This document shows, piece by piece, positions 33,643 to 42,171 of a stretch of 64,000 nt of DNA (within the stretch, counting starts at the first letter, position 1; each line of letters starts with the position of its first letter). Both the position numbers and the translations under genes were made by a program. Location: positions 186,001 to 250,000 of the forward strand of contig CAVRVO010000003.1 of assembly GCA_963724625.1 (NCBI GenBank), written 5' to 3'. The notes beneath the pieces were generated by a model. It saw only the letters and a list, made by a program, of their open reading frames with translations. It was not told where the DNA came from and searched no databases. The DNA is from DATBVX01 sp963724625 (GTDB lineage: Bacteria; Pseudomonadota; Gammaproteobacteria; Steroidobacterales; Steroidobacteraceae).

Positions 33643-34632
33643 CGAAGAGCGGACAGGCTTCCGTACGTCAATGGTTTCTCCCACCTCGATCACCATCAGA
33701 TCCTCGCCAAGTTGCAAAGGCCCCGCATATGTCTTGCGCGTCGCCGGAAGCAGATCCTCCTCAGTGGCGGTCGGCATGCAGATGTGCGAATACACCGCCA
33801 GTTTCGGCTTCACCCGCGTAAACACTTCCCCCGCCTGCTCAGGCATCGTGTGATAGTCAACGATGCGCTTCGCACGGCCCGGAGGGACGCCTGCCCGCTG
33901 GAGAGTTGCTGGCACAAGGACTTCGTGAACCAACACATCCACACCCTGGGCGTGCCGGATGAGGTTTTCAGAGACGCGTGTGTCGCCCGACAAAGCAACC
34001 GAGCGCCCGGCATAGTCGATGCGGTAACCGAACGCTGGCTTTACCGGTGCGTGATCTACCTCGAACGCGGTGATCTTCACGCCACTCTTCTCATACACCA
34101 CGCCTTCATTGATGTCCTTGACGACGAGCGCAACGCCCTCCGGTGACGCACTATCGTTTTGAATGCGGATGCGGATGTCGTACTCATATGCCTGCTTGAG
34201 GTGGGACATCATGGCGGTGGTCCCACGCGGACCCCACACCTGGAGCGGTACATTGCGGCCTGGAAAGATCAGCCAGCCTGTCAGCCACAGATCCGGAAAG
34301 CCGACTGTGTGATCGGAGTGCAGGTGGGTGAGGAAGACTCCCTGAACATCCTGCCACCGCACCGCGAGTTGTGTCAGGCGTTGCAGCGCGCCTCGTCCGG
34401 CATCGAAGAGGAACTTCTGCTCACCGGCCTCCACCAGGGTGCTTGGCCCGAAGCGGTTCATGACCGGCGGTGGACAACCGGTGCCTAGGAGAGTCACGGT
34501 GATCCGCTCTTCTTGCGCGGCCACAGGGACAACGGCCGCAAGAAATAGCGCCAAACCCACTGTACGACAAAGGCTGCTCACTGCATTACTTCTCGCAGTC
34601 CGCCACAGACGCCGTGGCAACGGGCTCATCAT
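33637..34632 (-). CDS. Exported MBL-fold metallohydrolase
   Basis: This 331-residue protein has a signal peptide (GLALFLAAVVPVAAQEE). The metallo-beta-lactamase fold carries metal motif LTHLHSDHTVG (His103, His105, Asp107, His108). LLGTGCPPPVMNRFGPST and later FGYRIDYAGRSVALSGDT and LVHEVL are also visible. The pattern resembles RNase Z/arylsulfatase-like hydrolases rather than true beta-lactamases. Its start overlaps the CPBP stop as ATGA, making a two-gene cassette, and its stop overlaps the attC core. Confidence 0.83.
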   Translation of the reverse strand: MMSPLPRRLWRTARSNAVSSLCRTVGLALFLAAVVPVAAQEERITVTLLGTGCPPPVMNRFGPSTLVEAGEQKFLFDAGRGALQRLTQLAVRWQDVQGVFLTHLHSDHTVGFPDLWLTGWLIFPGRNVPLQVWGPRGTTAMMSHLKQAYEYDIRIRIQNDSASPEGVALVVKDINEGVVYEKSGVKITAFEVDHAPVKPAFGYRIDYAGRSVALSGDTRVSENLIRHAQGVDVLVHEVLVPATLQRAGVPPGRAKRIVDYHTMPEQAGEVFTRVKPKLAVYSHICMPTATEEDLLPATRKTYAGPLQLGEDLMVIEVGETIDVRKPVRSSP

Positions 34633-35399
34633 GCCCTCACCAATGGAAGAAGCACGCCGATCAGCACACTCGCGCCATCCATCAGGGCGTGCGCAATCGC
34701 GAACGGAACCAAGCGGCGAAGTCGCAGATACAAAAGCGTTTGGAAGACCGTGTTTGGCACCGACGACAACAGGCGAAAAGCCATGAACTTCGCATTAAAG
34801 GTTAACGGCATGAAGACATGCTGCAGCGACCAGGCGAATGCTACAAATACGATCGCCAGGCTCGTACTCCGACAAAGAACCTGGAAGCGGGGCGCCAGAT
34901 AGCCGTTATAGGTCATCTGCTCGGTCAGTCCCCAAATGAACGGCCACACCAGCACGCCATATAGAGCGGCCGGCAGTGGCAAGGACCCAAAAAGGTACGG
35001 CGGCGTGAGTGTCCCGTACACGAGCCAGCCTGCCGCATAGATGCCACCGAGAATGAATACAAGGCTCACAGGGATGAGCGCGAATCCGAGCAATGTATCG
35101 CGGACGAGGCGGGCCCGTTCGAAGCCGACAAGATCGAACAGACCGATGCCCTCGCGCCGCGTGACCCGCCACAGCAGCGCAAGGCATCCGGCGTCGATCA
35201 ATGTCCCGTACACCGGAAGCCATGGCTCAGCGTCATGCCATGGAGTCGGCGATGCTCGCAGGGCGAAGACGGCTGCAACAACGGCTTGCGCTCCCACGGC
35301 ACAAGCTGTGCGCGCAAACAGCATCAATGCGGGGCCGCGCCATGTCAGCGTCGCCGCGTCCCGACGCCGAAGGAGGGCCTCGTAGGAATTCGGGGCCAT
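34629..35399 (-). CDS. CPBP-like (Abi) intramembrane protein
   Basis: This 256-residue membrane protein has about seven hydrophobic helices. GLTEQMTYNGYLAPRF sits where CPBP glutamyl proteases carry EExxxR, AWSLQHVFMP matches the second motif (FxxxH) and FAIAHALMDG the third. The first glutamate pair is EQ and the arginine is replaced by Tyr/Asn, so protease activity is doubtful. The start at 35399 follows AGGA; reading further upstream runs into attC-derived sequence (LTTRWSQRAMEAQ). Confidence 0.7.
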   Translation of the reverse strand: MAPNSYEALLRRRDAATLTWRGPALMLFARTACAVGAQAVVAAVFALRASPTPWHDAEPWLPVYGTLIDAGCLALLWRVTRREGIGLFDLVGFERARLVRDTLLGFALIPVSLVFILGGIYAAGWLVYGTLTPPYLFGSLPLPAALYGVLVWPFIWGLTEQMTYNGYLAPRFQVLCRSTSLAIVFVAFAWSLQHVFMPLTFNAKFMAFRLLSSVPNTVFQTLLYLRLRRLVPFAIAHALMDGASVLIGVLLPLVRA

Positions 35400-35435
35400 G
35401 AATGGGATCCTGGTTTCCTGCGCTTCCATTGCGCG

Positions 35436-35504
35436 CTGGCTCCAACGCGTTGTTAGACGACATAGCGCCCGCGCGGGCATCGCTCCAGCGCGAGATTAGA
35501 CGGC
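35436..35504 (-). repeat. Truncated attC: R'' half-sites
   Basis: GTCTAACAACGCGTTGGAGC (minus strand, 35458-35439) is the R''-L'' half of the local attC type. A diverged second copy, GTCTAATCTCGCGCTGGAGC, lies at 35504-35480. The L'-R' half is absent, and the CPBP gene begins where it should be. Confidence 0.5.
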
Positions 35505-35529
35505 GCTGAGCCGATCGCGAGCGCGTTCG

Positions 35530-36225
35530 TTACTGACTACAAGCTCCGGACGGTTTCCAGTCAGAGGGCATGCCCCTCTCCTGAGCCGAATCATGGATGA
35601 CCAGGGCGAACGCACGCCGAAGCGTCGTACCGGTGACATTCAGTTCCATTGGAATGTTCGGTCGCACCGTCATGGTTCCTGCGGCCCGAGCCCTGCTAGC
35701 GCCAGCCGGAGTCTCCAGACACTGTTCTCCCGCCAGCACATACCAGCCCTCGGGGCCCGGGTGTGTGTGTACCCTCGAACTGTCGCCCGGCCGCATGACT
35801 GCGTACGAGAGAACGGCACCATAACTTTCTGCTACTGGAAGCTGCAGTGGTCCGACGACGGCGATGGCTTCACCTCCCAGCGGAGCAGTGTTTCGAGGAC
35901 CGAATTCAGAGAGCCACACTCGCCCGTCTTCCTCCACCACAATTCCGGTCGCACTCTTGGCCGCCTCCGCAGCCTTCCTGCTTGGAAACGCGCGCAAATG
36001 CCAGTAGACGGATGCCTGACTGAAATGAAGTCCGGTTACCGTGCCGATGTTGAAGCAGCCAAACTCTGGTCGCTTCTCGCCCGGCGGCACGTCCACGCAG
36101 GCCACTTCGGTCAAGTGCTCGTGTGCGGCCGTGCTGGGCACCTGAGCCCGCAGGTGGCCGACTGGCACGATTTGAAAGGCGACCAGGAACAGTACGAGCA
36201 CTCCGGTGAATGGAGTCCTGACCAT
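35530..36225 (-). CDS. Exported cupin-domain protein
   Basis: This 231-residue protein has a signal peptide (TGVLVLFLVAFQIVPVGHLRA) and a C-terminal cupin. The cupin has SRVHTHPGPEGWYVLAGEQ as motif 1 and a degenerate motif 2, GTMTVRPNIPMELNVTG, where the usual histidine is missing. An N-terminal region contains FNIGTVTGLHFSQASVYWHL. GGAGG eight bases before the ATG at 36225 decides the start. Sensing or carbohydrate binding is more likely than metal catalysis. It is followed by an attC half-site. Confidence 0.75.
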   Translation of the reverse strand: MVRTPFTGVLVLFLVAFQIVPVGHLRAQVPSTAAHEHLTEVACVDVPPGEKRPEFGCFNIGTVTGLHFSQASVYWHLRAFPSRKAAEAAKSATGIVVEEDGRVWLSEFGPRNTAPLGGEAIAVVGPLQLPVAESYGAVLSYAVMRPGDSSRVHTHPGPEGWYVLAGEQCLETPAGASRARAAGTMTVRPNIPMELNVTGTTLRRAFALVIHDSAQERGMPSDWKPSGACSQ

Positions 36226-36266
36226 GTCCGTTCCTCCGAGAAAGATGTGCGACGATCGAGAGCGCA

Positions 36267-36749
36267 TCAGCCTTTCAACTGAGCGAGAAAGCCGGGGAAA
36301 TCCATGCGATCCCAACGCTCAGCCATGCGTTCACCATCAAAACGATTGCGCGTGTACACCGTGAAGTTGACGCGTTTGCCGGTAGCGGGAATGCCCATGA
36401 GCTCGCCTCGATGTGTGGCCGTGCACGCAAGCTCGGTTTCGATGATGTTTTCCTGCGGAAATCGCATCGAGACTATTACAGTGTGCTCATCCGGAAGCGC
36501 TGCGTTGATCTGGCGCCTGAACAACTTGAAGCCGTTTGGCCCTGGCGGAAACCCCGCTGCTTCCAGCTCATGAAACCGCGCGTCGACGGTAACCACTTCA
36601 TCAATGCGGTTACTGTCCGGGTCAAGCAGCGCCAGGGCGAAACGTATGAACGACCGCCCGAGCCGAGCCTGTGCCGTGTCCTGCTCCAACAAAGACGCAA
36701 CTGCGGGCGCCAGTTCGACCCTGGTGTTTACCCCCGTGACGTTGTTCAT
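36267..36749 (-). CDS. SnoaL-like (NTF2-fold) protein
   Basis: This 160-residue protein has SFIRFALALLDPDSNRIDEV, VTVDARFHELEAAGFPPG and an internal VIVSMRFPQENIIETELACT. A late segment, VNFTVYTRNRFDGERMAERW, is typical of ester-cyclase/SnoaL proteins (FDG.I.E.W.). No signal peptide is seen. The start at 36749 follows GGGAG. It sits directly upstream of the exported cupin gene, with no attC between them, so the two share a cassette. Confidence 0.72.
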   Translation of the reverse strand: MNNVTGVNTRVELAPAVASLLEQDTAQARLGRSFIRFALALLDPDSNRIDEVVTVDARFHELEAAGFPPGPNGFKLFRRQINAALPDEHTVIVSMRFPQENIIETELACTATHRGELMGIPATGKRVNFTVYTRNRFDGERMAERWDRMDFPGFLAQLKG

Positions 36750-36815
36750 CGCGATGACTCCCGCAAACCCTCGCTTCCCCAAAAACCGATCTTGAACTCT
36801 TGAGCAAATCATTTT

Positions 36816-36985
36816 TCACCCGCGCCCGGTCAAGGTATAGAACTTAGCAGCAGGGTGGCGTGGCCATGGCCAGACCATATCCTCGTGAAGCACCGAGAGG
36901 CGCGGATCAACGTCCTTCGTGTCCCAGGCGCGAGTCTCGTGGTCGATAATTTCGCGGATCTGCGCGTCCACGTCCGGCACCTTGG
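36816..36985 (-). pseudogene. Fragment of a SnoaL-like gene
   Basis: The last 55 codons of the open frame here read VPDVDAQIREIIDHETRAWD, then TKDVDPRLSVLHEDMVWPWP. That is the N-terminal half of an NTF2-fold protein, and it ends abruptly after RHPAAK. Upstream the same frame continues into debris of the FAD monooxygenase, so it has no start of its own. Confidence 0.5.
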
Positions 36986-38012
36986 TGCCACCGCTATGGC
37001 TCGCAGAACTGCTCGCGACGAACATCATCGTATGCAACGCGACTCCCCGGAGGCGATCGCCGACGTTGTAGATGCGGGCCATCGAGCGCACTGCGGCTAC
37101 CACACGCTTTACCCGATCCGCTCGCTTGAGCCTGATAAGATGCAACATGCCCCGACGAGGTCTTGCGGATGCTCGGCGACCATCCTTGCCGACGGACAGA
37201 TCGCGGTCCATCAAGCGCCATTCCCGCTCCCTGGCCCATGTGCGGCGGCATCGCGTGACACGCGTCGCCGAGGAGAGCGGTTCGGCCATTGAACCAGGCG
37301 ACTAGAGGTGTTCGCGTTCATATATCGCCTGCACAACGCACTCGTCGGCCGCGTCGATGATCTCTCGGACGGTGGGATGGAACGTCGCAAAAAGGCCAGC
37401 AAGATCCTCCTTCCTGCCCGGCTCGGTCGAACGATTCGCTCCTCCATTGCTCTGACTCGACAGAAGCCTCCGATGTTGAGGAGGTCGCCTCCGCGCACGA
37501 GGTACTGGAGGAAGTGGCGATCTGTACCACACCAGATCGTCATGAATTCGGTACCGGATTCCGTTGGCAAGTGGGCGCGGCGCACGAGCCCGCGCCAGAC
37601 GACCTCACCCGAGAAGCGCGGCGCATCGGGCCCGGCGATCGTTCGGCGCACGACCGAGTGTATGCCGTCCGCGCCGATCAGGGCATCGCCGGTCAGCCGC
37701 ATGCCCGGCTCCGTCTCGACGGACACGCGGTTCGGTTCTTGCGCGATGGATGCGACGCGGTGACCCAGGTGGATCTTGATGGTCGCGCAAGCGCGGGCTG
37801 CATCCATCAGCACTCGCCGGAGATCGCCGCGATGCAGGTTGTACGGTCGCGCGCCGAAGCGAACCTCGAAGGATGGGTCGAATGTCCCTTGGACGATGAT
37901 CCGTCCACTCTTGCCGCGTCGCAGCCGCACGCCGCGCTGCGAGTGCCTCAGTGGCGCCAGAACGGTGTCGATTCCCAGCGAGGTGAGAATCCTCGCGCCG
38001 TTCGAACCACAA
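36986..38012 (-). pseudogene. FAD-dependent monooxygenase (salicylate-hydroxylase-like), truncated and frameshifted
   Basis: Pieces of one flavoprotein hydroxylase lie in order but in different frames. NGARILTSLGIDTVLAPL and RPYNLHRGDLRRVLMDAA are followed by DALIGADGIHSVVRRTIAG (the conserved GADGxxS..R motif) and FLQYLVRGGDLLNIGG. Then FATFHPTVREIIDAADE, a DACHAMPPHMGQGAGMALD segment (the second FAD GD motif) and VRSMARIYNVGDRL follow. At least three frameshifts separate them. The first 40 or so residues, with the GxGxxG dinucleotide motif, are missing. The gene begins abruptly at a GGTCTAACC core, so cassette recombination probably removed them. Confidence 0.72.
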
Positions 38013-38017
38013 CCATG

Positions 38018-38025
38018 GTTAGACC
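38018..38025 (-). repeat. attC core remnant (GGTCTAAC)
   Basis: The core GGTCTAAC on the minus strand lies a few bases after the stop codon of the cupin at 38031 and directly before the truncated monooxygenase. Only the R'' core remains. Confidence 0.35.
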
Positions 38026-38030
38026 GCCCT

Positions 38031-38555
38031 TCACCGAATCAGCAGATCGAGCGGGCGTGGATCCAGGCCGACCTGGCGATAGTGTTTCCGGCAGAGTTCG
38101 AGGGCACTGAATCCATCCTCATAGGCAGCCAGGGCGCCGTCGTCTGGCTTATCCAAGTAGATCAGAGCACCCTCGACCATGAACATGATCAGAGCTGGCT
38201 CGGGCGAGTCTTCGGTGACGACGAGCGTATGCGCTTCTCCAGCAGGTTCGTAAATGAAGGTGCCAGGCTTCGCAATCCAGTCGTGTTCCAGGTATCTCCA
38301 GTGACCACGTATCGTGTAACCGCGAACCGTACCGACGTGATAGTGAACACCGAGCTTCGCGCCAGGCAAAGCCCTTAGCAGCACGCTGAATCCCCCTGAC
38401 GTTACGTTGAAGCAGCAAGGTTGAAACCATACGCCTTCCGCGTAAGGCACCCAGAGGCGTGGGTCGTCGACGTCAGTGTTTGCAATGAAATGGCCACGAC
38501 GCCGTTGATCTGAATTGAGGCCATCGTCCACGCTGCGAAATGTAGTGATCGGCAT
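38031..38555 (-). CDS. Cupin dioxygenase-like protein (dihydroxyacetophenone-dioxygenase family)
   Basis: This 174-residue cytoplasmic protein resembles 2,4'-dihydroxyacetophenone dioxygenase-type cupins. It shows DPRLWVPYAEGVWFQPCCFN, the cupin motif LGVHYHVGTVRGYTIRGHWR, PGTFIYEPAGEAHTLVV and MFMVEGALIYLDKPDDG. His-X-His and a later His could bind iron. An aromatic C-C cleavage activity is possible but unproven. Its end meets the GTCTAAC core at 38018. Confidence 0.75.
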   Translation of the reverse strand: MPITTFRSVDDGLNSDQRRRGHFIANTDVDDPRLWVPYAEGVWFQPCCFNVTSGGFSVLLRALPGAKLGVHYHVGTVRGYTIRGHWRYLEHDWIAKPGTFIYEPAGEAHTLVVTEDSPEPALIMFMVEGALIYLDKPDDGALAAYEDGFSALELCRKHYRQVGLDPRPLDLLIR

Positions 38556-38630
38556 GAAGTTCCCCCTACTGTAGTAACCGGCTCGATGTCGGAATATGAG
38601 CGATGCTCTGCGGCGTGACCACCGAGGGTG

Positions 38631-38716
38631 GTCTAACGTCCGCGTTGAGCGACGCGCTGCTGAGTGATGGATGCTGGCACTTTATCCCTTACGGACCACT
38701 GCAACCGGTTGCTTAC
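38631..38716 (-). repeat. attC site (86 bp)
   Basis: GTCTAACGTCCGCGTTGAGC opens the plus-strand left end. ATGCTGGCACTTTATCC lies in the middle, and GCAACCGGTTGCTTAC is the right end with a decayed core. It follows the 3' end of the cupin gene at 38732 by 15 bp. Confidence 0.78.
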
Positions 38717-38731
38717 GTCGCGACTAAGCCA

Positions 38732-39205
38732 TCATCGCCCAACAAAATTGAAGTCGCCCGGACCATCGCGTCGTATGAGTAAGAATGCGTCGCCACTTGG
38801 ATCTGTCTCCCAACCATGATTAGTCCTTGGAGGGATCACGACGTAGTCACCAGGCTGAAGCGGAAATGTGGTCGTACCAAGAATGTGACTAACCTTCCCG
38901 CGTAAGAGCACCGCGTACTCAGCGTGTGAATGCCAATGCAACTCGAACCGCGAGCCCGCAGGAAATCGCGCGTAGTAGGTTTCTCCGCCAGAGCGAGGAT
39001 CAACGCCCAGTGAAGCACGCTGGGCTCCCTTCGGATAGCCAAGCGGCCCCTGATACGGCTCGCTCCACCGTGCGGTTTCCAAGCTAAACGGCGCGGTCGG
39101 AAATTCGGCTGCCGCCTCCAACGCATTCTGGCTAGAAACCCAAGCTCCCACCCCTAGCAGAAGCGTGATCCCAAGCGCCGACCCGGTGAACATTCGGTTA
39201 CGCAT
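38732..39205 (-). CDS. Exported cupin-domain protein
   Basis: This 157-residue cupin has an N-terminal signal/anchor (GSALGITLLLGVGAWVSS). Motif 1 is FELHWHSHAEYAVLLRGKVS, with three histidines and a glutamate for metal binding. Motif 2 is PGDYVVIPPRTNHGWETD. A single-cupin protein of this kind may bind or sense an anion or small acid; the function is unknown. An attC lies directly after its stop, so it is a clear one-gene cassette. Confidence 0.8.
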   Translation of the reverse strand: MRNRMFTGSALGITLLLGVGAWVSSQNALEAAAEFPTAPFSLETARWSEPYQGPLGYPKGAQRASLGVDPRSGGETYYARFPAGSRFELHWHSHAEYAVLLRGKVSHILGTTTFPLQPGDYVVIPPRTNHGWETDPSGDAFLLIRRDGPGDFNFVGR

Positions 39206-39227
39206 CGGTGCCCCTTCCTACTTCGGC

Positions 39228-39331
39228 GTATCACGTCCGCGCTGAGCGGGCCGCGGCATACGCGGATCGCGCCTCGCCGCTCTGGGGAACCGCAAAAGTT
39301 GGCTCATGGCGATTCCCGCGGGGTTCTTAGG
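39228..39331 (-). repeat. Degenerate attC
   Basis: ATCACGTCCGCGCTGAGCGG corresponds to CTAACGTCCGCGTTGAGCGA of the other sites. The far core survives as GTTCTTAGG, which overlaps the TAA stop of the DUF985 gene. Confidence 0.5.
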
Positions 39332-39812
39332 ACAGTTCATCAAGCAGCGACTTAGGTGTGAGGCGCGGTCTCCCGTGCTCTGGTAGTGCCGTGAGCAGGT
39401 TGAAATCGGAGTACTCAAAGCCCGGCCCCACAGAACACCCGACCAATGTGTAGGCACCGCTTGCTCGTGCGGCCTGCCAGTGGCCAGCAGGAACGACGAG
39501 TTGCGGCGAGGCAGTACCGGCGAGAGGACCAAGAAGAGAAGACCTAATGACGCCGGTATCGGAAGGCGCCGTAAAGAGCTCGAGTGGATAGCCCTCGTAC
39601 CAGTGCCACGCCTCGTCCGAGGTGACCCGATGCCACCGACTCACCCCGCCTTGGACGAGGAGGAAGTAGATGACGCTGAGTGCTACGCGAGGACCTCTGG
39701 AATCCGATGGAGTAACCATGAGTTGGGAACGGTAGATCCGGCGGAAGAGCCCGCCTTCTGGATGCGGTTCGAGCCGCAGGAGGTTGATGAGTTCGTCGAC
39801 TCTGGGATGCAT
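39327..39812 (-). CDS. Cupin_5 (DUF985) protein
   Basis: This 161-residue protein matches DUF985. It has HPRVDELINLLRLEPHPEGG, FRRIYRSQLMV, SVIYFLLVQGGVSRWHRVTS, DEAWHWYEGYPLELF, VVPAGHWQAARASG and YTLVGCSVGPGFEYSDF. The family is small, cytoplasmic and of unknown function, possibly binding a sugar-like ligand. The ATG at 39812 is preferred because upstream codons run through an attC half-site (TSNNIVS). Confidence 0.86.
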   Translation of the reverse strand: MHPRVDELINLLRLEPHPEGGLFRRIYRSQLMVTPSDSRGPRVALSVIYFLLVQGGVSRWHRVTSDEAWHWYEGYPLELFTAPSDTGVIRSSLLGPLAGTASPQLVVPAGHWQAARASGAYTLVGCSVGPGFEYSDFNLLTALPEHGRPRLTPKSLLDELS

Positions 39813-39821
39813 GGATGCGGA

Positions 39822-39840
39822 AACGATGTTGTTAGACGTC
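39822..39840 (-). repeat. attC R'' half-site
   Basis: GACGTCTAACAACATCGTTT on the minus strand is the R''-L'' half of an attC. It lies between the TGA of the upstream hypothetical gene and the DUF985 start. The L'-R' half is missing. Confidence 0.45.
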
Positions 39841-40435
39841 ACCGTAGCACCTTGAAGTCACTTATCCAGAGAGCGAACTGCGAGTCGTGCATATTACGTT
39901 GACGCGAAGCGATCTCGGTCGGAAAGCCAAATCTTGGGTCGAACTTGAGCACCGTATCGGCGCCAGGTCGGTACAGCACTTCTCCGGCTCTCGCGAAAAG
40001 ATTCGGGATGGTCAACCACCACCCTGGTTCAGCCACAGGGCCTTCGCTCAGGTCCATAGACTCTCGCGACTCCCAGCGAAGCGACCCGTCGTGCGGGACG
40101 TCAAATCGCATGTAGTGCGCGGATATCACTCTGCCTTTTCGTACCACTATCTGAATCCCTGTGGTGCGCATCCAGGCGCCGCTCATCCGGAGCGTGAAGC
40201 TGTAACTTGCCATACGGAGCGCATCCCACTTCGCGCGGTTTTCCGTCAGCTGCCAGCGTGGCCCGATGAGAGATGGATATGCAGGGGATGCGGCCTTCTC
40301 CCCAGGCTCGACGACCAACGGCAGCGTCGACTCTTGCGCAGCAGCCCACTGGGCCGGTGCGGCACGGCCGGAACAGGTTGTGACACCAAGTGCCGCGCTC
40401 GCTGCAAGCGGTATTACAAGGGCGAGATTGGGCAT
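39839..40435 (-). CDS. Exported hypothetical protein (DUF6174-like)
   Basis: This 198-residue protein has a signal peptide (NLALVIPLAASAALGVTTCS) whose end, VTTC, may be a lipobox. The core WDALRMASYSFTLRMSG, IQIVVRKGRVISAHYMRFDV and VLKFDPRFGFPTEIASRQRN follows the pattern of small DUF6174-like lipoproteins (a Y-x-F/Y-T strand and a late DP.YGFP motif). The function is unknown. It follows the TPR gene with 93 bp and no attC between. Confidence 0.62.
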   Translation of the reverse strand: MPNLALVIPLAASAALGVTTCSGRAAPAQWAAAQESTLPLVVEPGEKAASPAYPSLIGPRWQLTENRAKWDALRMASYSFTLRMSGAWMRTTGIQIVVRKGRVISAHYMRFDVPHDGSLRWESRESMDLSEGPVAEPGWWLTIPNLFARAGEVLYRPGADTVLKFDPRFGFPTEIASRQRNMHDSQFALWISDFKVLR

Positions 40436-40527
40436 GGCGATCACCTCACCATGCATCAACGCATCTGCCCTCCGTCGCGGGTTTGCGCAACGATCCTGAT
40501 GACGTCGCCATCCACCATGGATTCCAT

Positions 40528-42123
40528 TCAGTTACTCGCGAGATATTGGCGCGCGTTCTCCATTTCGGGACGGAGGTCGCCCGAGCCCGCCAATTCAATC
40601 AGCTTGGAGAAGTAATATCGCGCCTTGTCGGGGTTGCCGGAGTGCGCCGCCGCCTGCCCCGCGCCGTACAGCCCGCGATAGCGGTTCGGTTCGCGCAGCT
40701 GCGCCGCCTCGTATTCCTTCAGTGCCTCGACCGGGCGCTTGAGCTCGAGCAACATGTCGCCGAGCAGCTCGCGCGCGGGCAGTAGGCGCCCCGGCGTGAC
40801 GATGTTTTTATCGCTCCGGTCCTCGATGTCGGCCGCCTGGTGCATGAGGTCCAGCGCCTCGTTGCCTTTTTTCTGCGCGAGCGAGACCCAGGCGAGCGAC
40901 GCGAGGCGCATCACCTCGACCTCGTTCGCCCAATACTCGTTCTTCGCCGCCTTAAGCTGATCGCGCAGCGCCGCTATGCGTTCGACGTCGCTCTGTGCCA
41001 AAGCGGGATCGCCGCTCCTCGCCGCGCCGAGCGCGCGTGCAAAATGCGTCATCGCCTCGGTAAAAGGATACTTCGTCGGCGTCACCTCAAGCTTCGCCGC
41101 CTCGCTCCAGGCGCCGCGCTCGACGACGCACCGCGCCGGCATTGCCGCGAGCGCGTACGGCCCCGTGGCGCGAGCCGGATCGAACCCAGTCAGCTCGCGC
41201 GCCTCGCCCAGGATCTTGCGAGCGTCGTCGTCGCGGGAGAGTTGCAGGTCGGCGTAAGTCATGTAGTCCAGTGCGTGCAGCGCTTCGTCGGGTTCGTTGT
41301 TCTTCTCCGCGACCGTGGCCGAGCGGCGGTTGGTCGCCACAGAGTCGCTCCACGCGCCAACGCGGGTGAAGATGTGAGAGGGCATGTGCAGCGCGTGGGG
41401 CGCGTCCGGGGCGATGTCGGCGTAGCGGCGCGCCGCGGGTAAGCCTTGTTGTGCGAACGGCGGCGCGTCGTAGCAGTGGATGAGATAGTGCGCGACGCCC
41501 GGATGGTCGGGGTGCTTGGCGAACTGCTTCTCGAGGATGCCGGCCGCCTTGAGGTACGCGGAATACGTCTGATCGGACGCGGTCTGCGTCGCGGCGAGGT
41601 AGAGCGCGTAGAAGATCTGCGCCTCGTCGTCGTCCGGGTACTTCGCCGCGAGCGCCTCGTAGGCCTTCGCGCGCGCCAGCTGGCGCTCACGCTCGCTGCG
41701 GTTGGCGAAGTCCTCGTAGTAGGCGGCGACCGCCTCGAGGTAGTCGCGCTCGCGCTGGGTCGCGCCCATCTTGCGTCCCTTGTCGATCGCTTCCTGCGCC
41801 AGTTGGGCGTTCTTAGGTGAGGTGCCGATTCCCTGGAGCGGGTTCAGCATGAGGATCGAGGCGTAGCCCCAGGCAGCGATCGCGCAGGCATTGTCCTCGG
41901 CCGCCACTTCCTCGAACGCCTTCTGCGCCGCCGAGTAGTAGAACGAGTGCAACATCGCCACTCCGCGCAGGAACTGGTCCTGCACCGCCGGGCTGCACGA
42001 GTTCGGAAACTCGACCTTGCCGACGTTATCGCCGTGGCTATGGTCGTGTTGGCCGAATGCGCCGCTCGCCGCGGCCAGCGAAAGGGCGACCAACGGCAAT
42101 GCGATGTGGATGCGCGTCCTCAT
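40528..42123 (-). CDS. Exported tetratricopeptide-repeat protein
   Basis: This 531-residue periplasmic protein has a signal peptide (IALPLVALSLAAASGAFGQ), a His-rich start (HDHSHGD) and TPR-like helical pairs throughout. Examples are FYYSAAQKAFEEVAAEDNAC, ARAKAYEALAAKYPDDDEAQ and ALKEYEAAQLREPNRYRGLY. HPGVAHYLIHCYDAPPFA and DAPHALHMPSHIFTRVGAWS are conserved in this exported TPR family. It is far larger than a usual cassette gene. It may be a passenger trapped in the array or a multi-gene cassette. Confidence 0.82.
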   Translation of the reverse strand: MRTRIHIALPLVALSLAAASGAFGQHDHSHGDNVGKVEFPNSCSPAVQDQFLRGVAMLHSFYYSAAQKAFEEVAAEDNACAIAAWGYASILMLNPLQGIGTSPKNAQLAQEAIDKGRKMGATQRERDYLEAVAAYYEDFANRSERERQLARAKAYEALAAKYPDDDEAQIFYALYLAATQTASDQTYSAYLKAAGILEKQFAKHPDHPGVAHYLIHCYDAPPFAQQGLPAARRYADIAPDAPHALHMPSHIFTRVGAWSDSVATNRRSATVAEKNNEPDEALHALDYMTYADLQLSRDDDARKILGEARELTGFDPARATGPYALAAMPARCVVERGAWSEAAKLEVTPTKYPFTEAMTHFARALGAARSGDPALAQSDVERIAALRDQLKAAKNEYWANEVEVMRLASLAWVSLAQKKGNEALDLMHQAADIEDRSDKNIVTPGRLLPARELLGDMLLELKRPVEALKEYEAAQLREPNRYRGLYGAGQAAAHSGNPDKARYYFSKLIELAGSGDLRPEMENARQYLASN

Positions 42124-42135
42124 CTGTCACCATCC

Positions 42136-42171
42136 TTATCCCTCACGGCTCGCTGCAACCGGTTGTTATGC
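42136..42171 (-). repeat. attC R'' half-site overlapping the MAPEG stop
   Basis: CTCACGGCTCGCTGCAACC followed by GGTTGTTATGC on the plus strand matches the right half of the complete sites at 38.7 and 46.7 kb. On the minus strand the core GCATAAC contains the TAA stop of the MAPEG gene. The left half is absent. Confidence 0.55.

Noticed and set aside
34629..35480. Longer start for the CPBP-like gene at 35480
   Set aside because: The extra N-terminal residues (LTTRWSQRA) are translated attC half-site sequence, so the later ATG at 35399 is used.
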